A stretch of DNA of 64,000 nucleotides. It comes from Croceitalea marina (GTDB lineage: Bacteria; Bacteroidota; Bacteroidia; Flavobacteriales; Flavobacteriaceae). Below the pieces are notes generated by a model, which saw nothing but the letters and a program-made list of their open reading frames with translations, searched no databases and was not told where the DNA came from. The stretch spans positions 56,373 to 120,372 of the forward strand of contig NZ_JBHULB010000079.1 of the NCBI RefSeq assembly GCF_042684265.1, given 5' to 3'. Positions 7,916-17,048 of the stretch are shown here, one piece after another; positions within the stretch are counted from its first letter, which is position 1; each line of letters starts with the position of its first letter. The translations under genes and the position numbers were made by a program.

Positions 7916-9140
7916 AGATACTTGGAAAGAAATATTTGAAACTATTCGCAAGAATAAACTGCGAACCTTTTTAACGGGGTTTACAGTGGCGTTGGGTATT
8001 TTTATCTATGTGGTGCTGTTCGGAATGGGCAATGGTTTAAAAAACACCTTTGCAAAGTTTTTTAATGATGATGCCCAAAATGTCTTTTTTGTATTCCCCG
8101 GTAGAACAACAGTTCCTTTTAAGGGATATAAAGCGAATAGAAGAATAGAATTCGAAAACGATGATCTAGTAGATATAGCCGAAAATTTCCCTATGTTCTT
8201 AGAGTACATAACACCTCGTATATCTAGAGGAGCATCGGTGACTTATAAAGAAGAATCTGATAATTATACTACAAGAGCAGTGGCCCCTGCACATCTTTTT
8301 GCGGAAAAAACCATAATTATGAAAGGGCGCTATTTGAATGAGACCGATATTATTCAAAAAACGAAGTATGCCGTTATTGGAAGGCTTGTAGAACAAGACC
8401 TTTTTAAAGGAGAGGAATCAATAGGGAAGTTTATAGATGTTAGTGGTAGTGTCTTTAAAGTTATCGGTGTTTTTCAAGATGATGGTGGCGATAACGAAGA
8501 ACGTAATATTTATATTCCATATACTACAAGACAACTTATAGAAAAGAATAACGATAAAATAGACCAGATTATATTGGCTTTTAAGCCAGAAATTGGATAT
8601 GCGGGGGCGATGGCTTTTGAAGGGAAACTTGATAAATTCATCCGAAATAAAAAGATTATTAGCCCAAGCGACCCTAATGGTATTTTTATAAGAAACGTGG
8701 CTGATCAGTTTAAACAGAACCAGCAATTCGCAGGGGTTTTGCAGACCATAATTTCAATAATTGCTTTTGCCGTAATCATCTCTGGTATGATTGGTATTGG
8801 CAACATCATGGTGTTCATGGTAAAAGAACGTACTAAGGAAATTGGTATTCGTAAAGCTTTAGGAGCTACCCCAAGAAGGGTAACCAATGGAGTTATTTTT
8901 GAAGCCATATTTATTACCACGATTTCTGGATTTGTTGGATTGCTGATTGGGATTTTTGTATTGAGGTCAATAGGGGGTAAAACTTTGGAAGATGACTATT
9001 TCATTACCAACCCAGAGATTAATATCACTAATGCCATTTTTGTAACCATACTATTAATAGTTTTTGGAGCAGCTGCAGGATATCTTCCTGCAAGAAGAGC
9101 AGCTAAAATTAAACCTATAGTAGCTTTAAGAGACGAGTAA
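7905..9140 (+). CDS. ABC transporter permease, MacB/FtsX type (operon II, first)
   Basis: 411 residues with an N-terminal helix after IRKNKLRTFLTGFTVALGIFI, a MacB_PCD periplasmic domain and three FtsX helices with VKERTKEIGIRKALGA, ending in PIVALRDE. Its start lies inside the 3' end of the ATPase gene (11-nt overlap) and the next permease begins 1 nt after its stop, so production is tightly coupled. Its N-terminal 20 residues almost match those of the first permease of operon I, which supports duplication of the pair. Confidence 0.9.
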   Translation: MFSRDTWKEIFETIRKNKLRTFLTGFTVALGIFIYVVLFGMGNGLKNTFAKFFNDDAQNVFFVFPGRTTVPFKGYKANRRIEFENDDLVDIAENFPMFLEYITPRISRGASVTYKEESDNYTTRAVAPAHLFAEKTIIMKGRYLNETDIIQKTKYAVIGRLVEQDLFKGEESIGKFIDVSGSVFKVIGVFQDDGGDNEERNIYIPYTTRQLIEKNNDKIDQIILAFKPEIGYAGAMAFEGKLDKFIRNKKIISPSDPNGIFIRNVADQFKQNQQFAGVLQTIISIIAFAVIISGMIGIGNIMVFMVKERTKEIGIRKALGATPRRVTNGVIFEAIFITTISGFVGLLIGIFVLRSIGGKTLEDDYFITNPEINITNAIFVTILLIVFGAAAGYLPARRAAKIKPIVALRDE

Positions 9141-9141
9141 A

Positions 9142-10404
9142 ATGAAACAACTATTCGACGGAAATACTTGGCAAGAAATTTTTCAGTCTATTCGAAAGAA
9201 TAAATTGCGGACTTTCTTAACTATGATAGGGGTTTTTGTAGGAATCTATATTTATATTGGCTTGTCAGGGGCTTCAAAAGGTTTGGATAACGGTTTTGAG
9301 CGTCAGTTTGAGACTATAGCAAAAAATAGCCTATTTGCTTGGGGGCAACGAACAAGTATACCTTATGCAGGTTTTAAAACGGGGCGTCAAATACAACTAA
9401 AATTAGGAGACGTTGAAGTGCTCTATAATAGAGTTCCAGAAATTGAAACAATCGCCCCGCGTAATGTTAAAGGCATCTTTGGTTCTAATCCTGGCATTAT
9501 TACAAGAGGGTTGAAGTCTGGAAATTATGCCGTATATGGCGATTTTCCTGATTTTGCAGATATAGCCACAAAGAAAATCTATGATGGGGGTCGTTTTATC
9601 AATGATGAAGACATTGAGCAAGCAAGAAAAGTATGTGTAATAGGTGAGCGTACGCAAAAGGAATTGTTTGAAGAAGATGAAGACCCTATAGGAGGTTATA
9701 TTAGAATCGATAACATCTATTTTCAGGTAGTTGGCGTGCACAAGTTTACTCCGGGTGGCGGTTTCGAAAGTGATAGCGATATCTACATACCCTTTGCTAC
9801 ATTTAAAAAATTATATAATACGGGAGATAATGTTTCTTGGCTTACCATTGCTGCTTATGATGATGCAGATGTTGTGAAGGTCGAGGAAGATATCAAAGCT
9901 ACTTTACGAAGTATACACAATGTAAGCCCAAAAGATGAAAGAGCTTTCGGTTCTTTTAACCTTGGTGAAATTTTTAATAAGATTATGGGCTTTTCTAGTG
10001 GTATGACCTTCTTATCATTAATAGTAGGCATTGCTTGTATTCTTGCAGGGGTTATCGGTATTGGTAACATTTTATTGATCTCCGTTAAAGAGCGCACCAA
10101 AGAATTAGGGGTTAGACGCGCATTGGGTGCGACCCCTTCTGAAGTGCGTAATCAAATTATTATTGAAGCACTAACACTAACCCTATTAGCAGGTATTATA
10201 GGTATCATATTTGGCGCATTAACGCTTAAAATAATTGATACCTTGACCAAAGGTGGAGACTTCCCCTATGCTAATCCAACGGTGCCAATACCATATGTGA
10301 TAGGGTCACTTTTATTAATGGTCGTTCTCGGTGTGCTAATAGGATTAATTCCGGCTCAAAGAGCTGTAAGCATAAGACCAATAGATGCTCTAAGAGAAGA
10401 ATAA
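9142..10404 (+). CDS. ABC transporter permease, MacB/FtsX type (operon II, second)
   Basis: 420 residues, same layout as the other three permeases: N-terminal helix (about residues 25-45), MacB_PCD domain, and C-terminal FtsX helices with VKERTKELGVRRALGA and a RPIDALREE end. It begins 1 nt after the preceding stop. It most resembles the second permease of operon I, for example in its 'FKTGRQIQLKLGDVEVL' segment against 'LPEGRRFNFKLEDVELL'. It probably pairs with the product of 7905-9140. Confidence 0.9.
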   Translation: MKQLFDGNTWQEIFQSIRKNKLRTFLTMIGVFVGIYIYIGLSGASKGLDNGFERQFETIAKNSLFAWGQRTSIPYAGFKTGRQIQLKLGDVEVLYNRVPEIETIAPRNVKGIFGSNPGIITRGLKSGNYAVYGDFPDFADIATKKIYDGGRFINDEDIEQARKVCVIGERTQKELFEEDEDPIGGYIRIDNIYFQVVGVHKFTPGGGFESDSDIYIPFATFKKLYNTGDNVSWLTIAAYDDADVVKVEEDIKATLRSIHNVSPKDERAFGSFNLGEIFNKIMGFSSGMTFLSLIVGIACILAGVIGIGNILLISVKERTKELGVRRALGATPSEVRNQIIIEALTLTLLAGIIGIIFGALTLKIIDTLTKGGDFPYANPTVPIPYVIGSLLLMVVLGVLIGLIPAQRAVSIRPIDALREE

Positions 10405-10438
10405 CTAAATAACAACTATAAAACTAAATTGACATAAA

Positions 10439-11587
10439 ATGAAGAAAATTTTAAAATGGGTAGGACTTGGGGTATTGATACTCGGTGCTTTATGGGCTGC
10501 AGCTTTTTTTGTGAAGTCCAATGGTAAGTCTGCTATTGAATACGAAACCCACAATCCTTTTATATCCAGTATCGAGAAGAAAACTGTTGCTACCGGAAAG
10601 GTCATACCTGAAGACGAAGTTGAGATAAAACCTCAAATTTCGGGTATCATAGACAAAATTTATTTAGAAGAAGGTGTTACGGTAAAAGCAGGTGATTTAA
10701 TCGCCGTAATTAAAGTAGTTCCTAATGAGCAAGCCTTAAATCAGGCTAATGGCCGTGTAAGAAATGCCGAACTGGCCTTAAATAACGCTAAAATCGAATA
10801 TGACAGAAACAAAACGCTTTTTGATAAAGGGGTGATTTCGAGTCAAGATTTTAATAATTTGGCTTTAACCTATAATCAGGCACAGCAAGAGGTTAAAAAT
10901 GCTCGAGCAGATTATCAGATCATTAGACGGGGTTCAGCAGGTGGGTCATCTAGTGCTAATACAAACATTAGAGCTACAGTGGATGGAACCATTTTAGAAA
11001 TACCAGTCGAGGAAGGTGATCAGGTAATACAAAGTAATAACTTCAACGATGGTACTACTATTGCATCAATAGCAGATTTGAGTAAAATGATTTTTGAAGG
11101 TAAAGTCGATGAAGGTGAAGTAGGGAAGTTGGAAGTTGGAATGCCTTTAGAGATAAGTTTAGGCGCAATTAGTGATAAGAAATTTGACGCGAACCTTAAG
11201 TTTATTGCACCAAAAGGAGTTGAAGAAGCTGGTGCGGTACAGTTTAAGATAGAAGGTGATGTAAAAGTTGACGAAAGTGTAATGATACGTGCCGGTTACA
11301 GTGCCAATGCCTCTTTAATTCTTGAGAAAAAGGATAGTATTTTGGTTATTCCTGAAGCGTTACTTCAATTCGATAAATCTACCAATAAACCTTATGTGGA
11401 AATTGCGACTGGAGAGCAGCAATTTGAGCGTAGAGACATAGAAATAGGAATTTCAGATGGGGTAAACGTAGAAATTGTTTCTGGCCTTGAAAAAGACGAT
11501 AAGGTTAAACAATGGAATAAAACAGAGCCTATTAAAAAAGGTTTAGAGGAAGATGAGGAAGAGGACTCTGAAGAAACTGCCGAATAA
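10439..11587 (+). CDS. Periplasmic adaptor subunit, MacA/HlyD family (operon II)
   Basis: 382 residues with an N-terminal anchor (residues 5-25), lipoyl halves around EVEIKPQISGIIDKIYLEEG and ATVDGTILEIPVEEGDQV, an alpha hairpin with the DKGVISSQDFNN pattern, a beta-barrel and a strongly acidic C-terminal tail. It is a clear paralogue of the adaptor at 5995, with near-identical segments such as FEGKVDE.EVGK. It should link the permeases to the TolC protein encoded 31 bp downstream. Confidence 0.9.
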   Translation: MKKILKWVGLGVLILGALWAAAFFVKSNGKSAIEYETHNPFISSIEKKTVATGKVIPEDEVEIKPQISGIIDKIYLEEGVTVKAGDLIAVIKVVPNEQALNQANGRVRNAELALNNAKIEYDRNKTLFDKGVISSQDFNNLALTYNQAQQEVKNARADYQIIRRGSAGGSSSANTNIRATVDGTILEIPVEEGDQVIQSNNFNDGTTIASIADLSKMIFEGKVDEGEVGKLEVGMPLEISLGAISDKKFDANLKFIAPKGVEEAGAVQFKIEGDVKVDESVMIRAGYSANASLILEKKDSILVIPEALLQFDKSTNKPYVEIATGEQQFERRDIEIGISDGVNVEIVSGLEKDDKVKQWNKTEPIKKGLEEDEEEDSEETAE

Positions 11588-11618
11588 CCAATTTACAAAC
11601 CGAAAAATCAAAAAACGA

Positions 11619-13007
11619 ATGAGACATACGTTAACCTTACTACTAATCATAGGATCTTTATTTTCCGTTAACGGACAAATGAAGAAATGGACACTTGAAG
11701 AGTGTGTTACATATGCTGTTGACAATAACCTTACTATTGAACAGTTTGAATTGGATTTAGAAAACGCCAAAATTGATAAATCGGATGCAATCGGAGGATT
11801 CTTGCCAGATTTTAATGCAAATAGTAATATTTCAGAAAGATCAGGTTTAGTGGTTGATCCTAATAGTAATAGTAATGTTTCTGGAACTATATTCTCAGTT
11901 TCACCAAGTTTATCATCAAACATTACTTTGTTTGATGGATTAAGAAATGTTAAAAGGCTTCAAAGGGCTAAATTAAATACAATAGCAAATCAATACCGAT
12001 TGGATGATTTAAAAGATGATATCCGCTTAAATGTAGCCAATGCCTATTTACAAGTTTTATCAAGTAAAGAGCAATTAAAAGTGTTTAAAGCTCAATATGC
12101 AGTGACGGAACAAGATTTAAAACGCACCAAAGAACTAGTAGAATCCGGGGTGTCACCAAGGGGCGATTTATTGGAAATTGAGGCGACAGCTGCAAATCAA
12201 GAACAACAGATTGTAAATGGTGAAAGCTTGGTTTTAATCTCTAGGGTAAACCTTGCGCAGTTATTACAGATTACGGATTATGAAAACTTTGATATTGCTG
12301 ATGAGAGTTTTGCAGTACCACCCTCTGACATTTTAAATAATTCTGCCAAAGTGATTTTTGACAAAGCTCTTGGTTTTAGAAATGATATAAAATTTTCTGA
12401 AGCTACTGTAGACTTGGCAAAAAAAGATTTAGAAATTGCTAAAGGCGCAAATTATCCAACTTTAGGGGCTTTCTTTAGGTATAACACTTTTTATAGTAAT
12501 CAATTTCAAGTAGTCAGAGACCCTCAAACAGGTCAGCCAATAATAAATCCTAACACAATGTTACCAGAATTTTTTAGGGAAGAATTTATTGATCAACTTT
12601 GGTTAAATGATGGCATTTCTTACGGCTTTCAATTGAATGTTCCAATTTTTAACGGATGGAGCACGAAAAATGGAGTCAAAAGATCAAAAATTTCTTTAGA
12701 GAGAGCAGAACTGCAATTCGAGCAAGATAAATTAGCACTAGAGGCTACCGTTCAGCAAGCCTATGTAGATGTCGGTACCTTTGAAAAGGCATATGAAGCT
12801 GCTTCAAAGACTCTGGAGGCACGTAGACTGGCTTATGATTATGCGAAAGAGCGTTTTGATGTTGGTTTGATGAACTCTTTTGATTTTAGCCAAGCACAGG
12901 CAAGAGTTGATAATGCAGAAGCAGATTTGATAAGAACTAAATATGATTATATTTTTAGACTGAAAATACTAGAGTTCTATTTCGGTCTTCCAATTTCATT
13001 GAACTAA
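11619..13007 (+). CDS. TolC family outer membrane efflux protein
   Basis: 462 residues counted from the ATG at 11619, which gives a clean signal peptide (RHTLTLLLIIGSLFSVNGQ). An upstream in-frame start would add a charged leader that overlaps the adaptor gene. The mature part has the two long TolC coiled-coil repeats, each opening with patterns such as WTLEECVTYAVDNN and ending in FDVGLMNSFDFSQAQ. TolC proteins form trimeric outer membrane channels. It closes operon II and presumably serves both adaptor copies, because operon I has no channel of its own. Confidence 0.9.
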   Translation: MRHTLTLLLIIGSLFSVNGQMKKWTLEECVTYAVDNNLTIEQFELDLENAKIDKSDAIGGFLPDFNANSNISERSGLVVDPNSNSNVSGTIFSVSPSLSSNITLFDGLRNVKRLQRAKLNTIANQYRLDDLKDDIRLNVANAYLQVLSSKEQLKVFKAQYAVTEQDLKRTKELVESGVSPRGDLLEIEATAANQEQQIVNGESLVLISRVNLAQLLQITDYENFDIADESFAVPPSDILNNSAKVIFDKALGFRNDIKFSEATVDLAKKDLEIAKGANYPTLGAFFRYNTFYSNQFQVVRDPQTGQPIINPNTMLPEFFREEFIDQLWLNDGISYGFQLNVPIFNGWSTKNGVKRSKISLERAELQFEQDKLALEATVQQAYVDVGTFEKAYEAASKTLEARRLAYDYAKERFDVGLMNSFDFSQAQARVDNAEADLIRTKYDYIFRLKILEFYFGLPISLN

Positions 13008-13011
13008 GGGT

Positions 13012-13019
13012 TATCTTTG
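13012..13019 (+). promoter_or_regulatory. Flavobacterial -7 box (TATCTTTG) before the TsaB gene
   Basis: Exact match to the Bacteroidota TAnnTTTG element, 8 bp before the ATG. The leader would be very short. No convincing TTG -33 box is seen at the usual distance. Confidence 0.45.
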
Positions 13020-13027
13020 CGGTCGTT

Positions 13028-13702
13028 ATGGCCAAAATAATAAACTTAGAAACCGCAACTACGAATTGCTCAGTGAGCATTTCCGTAGATGGTAAGCTAG
13101 TTAGCGTTAAAGAGGAAAATACGCCTAATTATTCGCATTCAGAGCAATTACACATATTCATAAAAGAAGCCTTAGAGGAGGCTTCTTTTTCATTTTCAGA
13201 TATCGATGCTATTGCAGTAAGTAAAGGCCCAGGCTCATACACAGGATTAAGAATTGGAGTGTCTGCGGCAAAAGGCCTATGTTTTTCACTGGACTTGCCG
13301 TTAATTTCTGTTCCAACTTTAGAAAGTATGGCAAACCAACTTCATATTGAGCCAAATGAGATTGTCATTCCGGTTTTGGATGCGCGAAGAATGGAGGTCT
13401 ACTCTTGTGTTTTTGATGATGCATATCATGAAATTAGAGAGACCAAGGCCGAGATTATTGATGAAAATTCATTTGCCCATTACTCAGGCTTTAAGAAAGT
13501 TCATATTATTGGGAGCGGGGCTGAAAAATGTCAAGAAGTTCTGAGTCATTCAAATTTTCAATTTTATAAAGAAGCCTTTCCCTCATCTAGAGAAATGGCA
13601 AAATTGGCACAAAAAAAATTCAAAGCAAACGACTTTGAAGATGTCGCCTACTTCGAACCTTATTATTTAAAGGACTTTATCCTTCAAACAAAGAAAAAAT
13701 AG
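13028..13702 (+). CDS. tsaB: tRNA threonylcarbamoyladenosine biosynthesis protein TsaB
   Basis: 224 residues with the ASKHA-type N-terminus INLETATTNCSVSI, the central VSKGPGSYTGLRIGVSAAKGL motif and LDARRMEVYS. TsaB forms a complex with TsaD and TsaE and is needed for t6A37 modification of ANN-decoding tRNAs. Usual length is 220-230 residues. It starts 20 bp after the TolC stop with its own putative promoter and converges with the MscS gene. Confidence 0.95.
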   Translation: MAKIINLETATTNCSVSISVDGKLVSVKEENTPNYSHSEQLHIFIKEALEEASFSFSDIDAIAVSKGPGSYTGLRIGVSAAKGLCFSLDLPLISVPTLESMANQLHIEPNEIVIPVLDARRMEVYSCVFDDAYHEIRETKAEIIDENSFAHYSGFKKVHIIGSGAEKCQEVLSHSNFQFYKEAFPSSREMAKLAQKKFKANDFEDVAYFEPYYLKDFILQTKKK

Positions 13703-13704
13703 TT

Positions 13705-14526
13705 TTACTTAATACTATGCATAACACGTTGAGGAAATGGAATTTCAATTCCGGCTTCGTCAAAACGTAATTTAGATTCTTCGTGAACATAGAATTTGGC
13801 CTGCCAAAAATCCTCATTCTTTGCCCAAAATCGTAAGGACAGATTAACTGAACTATCCCCCAGGGAACCAACATAAACTTCAGGAGCAGGCTCGGTTAAT
13901 ATGGAATCATTATCGGCGCATATTTGTAGTAAAATCTCTTTGGCTGTTTTTATATTAGAACCATAGCCAATGCCTACGGTATAGTTTTCCCGTCTTATGG
14001 GTTCTGCATTATAGTTTATGACATTTCCGTTAGAAAGCTGTCCGTTCGGCACTATGGCCAATTGATTTCCAAAGGTGGTAAGCTTGGTATTGAAAATAGA
14101 AATTTCTTTTACGGTGCCATCTACCCCTTGTGCAGAAATAAAATCGCCCACTTTAAAAGGTTTGAACAACAATATTAAAACGCCACCGGCGAAATTGGCC
14201 AAAGATCCTTGAAGTGCCAACCCAATTGCCAGCCCTGCGGCACCCAACATCGCGACCAAAGAGGAGGTTTTTACCCCTAGTTGGGTTACCACAAGTACAA
14301 ATAGTACAATCTTTAAGGTGATGCTGATAAAACTCTGTAAAAATGTCTCTAAGGTTTGGTCGTAGTCTTTCTTTTCAAAAAACTTTCGAACCATCCGGTT
14401 TAAAAATTTCACAACCCAAAGACCAACTATTAGCAATAAAATGGCCAAGACTAAATTGGGGAGTAACTTCCATATCCAATCTATGGCATTGTCTAAATGG
14501 GCCTGTAAATCTGTTAATTCTTTCAT
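13705..14526 (-). CDS. Small-conductance mechanosensitive channel, MscS family
   Basis: 273 residues with three N-terminal helices. The pore-lining third helix is visible as LGAAGLAIGLALQGSLANFAGGVLILLFKPFKVGDFI, the alanine/glycine-rich signature of MscS. A beta domain and the alpha-beta C-terminal cage follow. The length matches E. coli MscS (286). The channel releases solutes during hypo-osmotic shock. It ends 2 bp from the convergent TsaB gene, with no visible terminator between them. Confidence 0.94.
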   Translation of the reverse strand: MKELTDLQAHLDNAIDWIWKLLPNLVLAILLLIVGLWVVKFLNRMVRKFFEKKDYDQTLETFLQSFISITLKIVLFVLVVTQLGVKTSSLVAMLGAAGLAIGLALQGSLANFAGGVLILLFKPFKVGDFISAQGVDGTVKEISIFNTKLTTFGNQLAIVPNGQLSNGNVINYNAEPIRRENYTVGIGYGSNIKTAKEILLQICADNDSILTEPAPEVYVGSLGDSSVNLSLRFWAKNEDFWQAKFYVHEESKLRFDEAGIEIPFPQRVMHSIK

Positions 14527-14617
14527 AGTGTTTTTATTGTTATCAAGACAACCTAAGAAAATGAGAAAATCAAGTCAAAAAAATAAGTCTAAACTTTGGT
14601 TAATGTTTCAAACGATT

Positions 14618-16717
14618 TTAAAGTTGTTTTAACACTTCTTCCGCACTTTGTACCGGCAACTTACAGGTTCCTTCAATACATACATAAATCAAGGTTTCTC
14701 CTTCACTATACCTGTTCTCGAGCAGTTCTATGGGCCCTTCTTCAGGCGAACCTACCAAAATACTATTGGGCAGGTAGTTCTGGGCTATTTCTCTACCAAT
14801 ACTTTTGTAGTCATCGCCTACAATCGCTATTTCATAAAAGTTTTGCTGCTTGTAAAGCACTAAATGCAACCAATTGGAATAGCTCTGTGCATTTTGATCA
14901 AAATTACCCTGTACATTTTTAAGCATTTCGTTCGCTAAATCGCCATAGCCTTTATCCATATAGACTTTATGAAGCTTTAAAAGGTTTTTGCCCATAATAG
15001 AATTGGATGCAGAGATAACATTGTCATTGGTTTCTATGCTTCTTCTAATTAGTGAATCGTCTTCATCAGAAGTAAAATAAAACAACTTACTATCCGTGTC
15101 TTGAAAATGAACAATGGTATAATCTGTAAGTTGTTGGGCCTCTTTTAGCCATTTAATATCAAAAGTGACTTCATAAAGTGAAATGTATGCTTCTATTACC
15201 GAAGCGTAATCTTCTAAAAACCCATTAATGTTACTCTTTCCTTTTTTGTGGTTTCTATAAAGTCCCCCGTCTGCTTTTTTCATTTTGGTTTGAATGAAAG
15301 TGGCATTTTTGAGTGCTAACTCTAAATAGCTTTTATCACCAAGATAACGATAGGCATCTACCAAACCTTGAAGCATTAACCCGTTCCATGAGGTTAAAAT
15401 CTTGTCATCTAATCGTGGTTTTTCACGTTTAGTACGTTCTTGTTTTAAAATGCCTAAACTGTTATCAATTTTTTCTTTAAGTGCAGTAACAGAAATATTG
15501 TGTTTTTCGGCAATATCCTTATCGGATTTATCTCGTATCAAAACATAATTTTCTTCCCACTGGCCATATGAATTGATGTTGAAATAGTCTTTAAAGATTT
15601 CAAAATCGGCCTTTAATATGGTTTGGAGTTCTTCTGCCGTCCAAACATAGTAGGCACCTTCTTCCAAATCATTGTTTTCGTCTAAACTGTCAGCATCTAA
15701 AGACGAATAAAACCCGCCATTTTCATCGGCTAATTCTTCTAGTGCAAAGGCGATGCTTTCTTCGGCAGTTTTCTTATAGAGATCATTTTTTGTTACTGCA
15801 TAGGCTTTTGAATACAAGCTGATCAATTGTCCATTGTCATAGAGCATTTTTTCAAAATGAGGAACATGCCATTTGGTATCAACGGAATAACGTGAAAAGC
15901 CTCCGCCTACATGGTCAAAAATACCGCCATAGGCCATTCTGGTGAGTGTGGTATTCACATATTCGAGAATCTTTTCATCTTTTTGTGAAGTGCCATAATG
16001 CAACAAGAAATCAATATTATTGGGCATCATGAACTTAGGCGCTCTTTTATACCCCCCTAAAAAGGTGTCAAAATAAGTTGCCCAATTCTCTACTGCGCTA
16101 CTAAGCTGTTCGAGTGAGTAAGAAACGGTTTCTTCTTTGTTTTCAACAAGATTTATAGCTTTTATGCCTCTTTCTAGATCATCTGCATAACCCAATATTT
16201 TATCAGGATTTGTTTTGTACAGTTCTATGAGCTGTTCTAATGATTTTACCCAATTATGCTTTGGTAGATAAGTTGCGCCCCAAAATGGCCTTCCATCCGG
16301 TAGTGCTACGATATTGAGTGGCCAACCTCCGTTACCCGTCATCATTTGAATAGCGTCCATATATATCTGGTCTACATCTGGTCGTTCTTCTCTATCAATC
16401 TTTATATTAATGAAATTTTCGTTCATCATTTTTGCAACCTCCTCATCTTCAAAGCATTCATGTTCCATTACATGGCACCAGTGACAGGCGGCATACCCAA
16501 TACTAATCAATAAAGGCTTGTTTTCTTCTGCAGCTCTTTTTAATACCTCTGGATGCCAAGCTTCCCAATTTACCGGGTTGTGCGCATGTTGAAGCAAATA
16601 TGGACTAGTCTCATTGATTAGGGCATTGGTATATTTATGACTCATTTCTTCTTTTTTTTTGGCGCACCCGTTCAATAAAAATGAAACAACTAAAACTATA
16701 AGAGAAACTCTTTGCAT
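14618..16717 (-). CDS. Thioredoxin-domain DUF255 lipoprotein (YyaL/SSP411 family)
   Basis: 699 residues from the ATG at 16717; a GTG two codons upstream is possible. A lipobox LLNGC puts the lipidated cysteine at residue 18. The DUF255 domain follows, with NPVNWEAWHPE and the thioredoxin-like motif ACHWCHVMEHECF (C78, C81). The rest is an (alpha/alpha)6 barrel like that of GlcNAc epimerases, containing KWHVPHFEKMLYDNGQL and DDKILTSWNGLML. Family members are usually cytosolic with unknown reactions, so a lipoprotein form suggests an envelope location. A dodecin gene lies upstream on the same strand with a terminator between them. Confidence 0.9.
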   Translation of the reverse strand: MQRVSLIVLVVSFLLNGCAKKKEEMSHKYTNALINETSPYLLQHAHNPVNWEAWHPEVLKRAAEENKPLLISIGYAACHWCHVMEHECFEDEEVAKMMNENFINIKIDREERPDVDQIYMDAIQMMTGNGGWPLNIVALPDGRPFWGATYLPKHNWVKSLEQLIELYKTNPDKILGYADDLERGIKAINLVENKEETVSYSLEQLSSAVENWATYFDTFLGGYKRAPKFMMPNNIDFLLHYGTSQKDEKILEYVNTTLTRMAYGGIFDHVGGGFSRYSVDTKWHVPHFEKMLYDNGQLISLYSKAYAVTKNDLYKKTAEESIAFALEELADENGGFYSSLDADSLDENNDLEEGAYYVWTAEELQTILKADFEIFKDYFNINSYGQWEENYVLIRDKSDKDIAEKHNISVTALKEKIDNSLGILKQERTKREKPRLDDKILTSWNGLMLQGLVDAYRYLGDKSYLELALKNATFIQTKMKKADGGLYRNHKKGKSNINGFLEDYASVIEAYISLYEVTFDIKWLKEAQQLTDYTIVHFQDTDSKLFYFTSDEDDSLIRRSIETNDNVISASNSIMGKNLLKLHKVYMDKGYGDLANEMLKNVQGNFDQNAQSYSNWLHLVLYKQQNFYEIAIVGDDYKSIGREIAQNYLPNSILVGSPEEGPIELLENRYSEGETLIYVCIEGTCKLPVQSAEEVLKQL

Positions 16718-16733
16718 ACTCACTTTTTGACAT

Positions 16734-16759
16734 AAAAAAAGCGCCCAAATACGGACGCT
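16734..16759 (-). terminator. Terminator after the dodecin gene
   Basis: On the minus strand AGCGTCC pairs with GGGCGCT across a short loop, with one T-G wobble, followed by a run of seven or more T. It separates the dodecin gene from the DUF255 gene. Confidence 0.7.
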
Positions 16760-16777
16760 ATTAATTTTTAAGACCGA

Positions 16778-16978
16778 TTACTTTACTTCGAAAGTAATTT
16801 TGACATTAACACGATAGTCATCAATTTTACCATCATTTACCGTCGCGCTTTGTTCGTTTAAATAAACCGAGCGAATATTTTTTACAGATTTGGATGCCTG
16901 CGCTACAGCTTTTGCCGTGGCATCTTCCCAACCTTTGTCAGAATTCGCTAAAACTTCTATTACTTTTAAAATTGCCAT
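16778..16978 (-). CDS. Dodecin family flavin-binding protein
   Basis: 66 residues, the normal dodecin length. It opens MAILKVIEVLANSDKGWEDA, followed by VKNIRSVYLNEQSATV and VNVKITFEVK, which gives the beta-alpha-beta-beta fold. Dodecins assemble as dodecamers that store flavin or CoA-type ligands in the cytoplasm. The conserved tryptophan that stacks on flavin is present in the GWEDA segment. It has its own terminator and so is probably monocistronic. Confidence 0.93.
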   Translation of the reverse strand: MAILKVIEVLANSDKGWEDATAKAVAQASKSVKNIRSVYLNEQSATVNDGKIDDYRVNVKITFEVK

Positions 16979-17048
16979 AGTTAATGTTTTTTAATTTTCC
17001 TCAATTTAATAAATAAAAGAGAAGAACCTGCTTAAAGAAAACTAAAAA

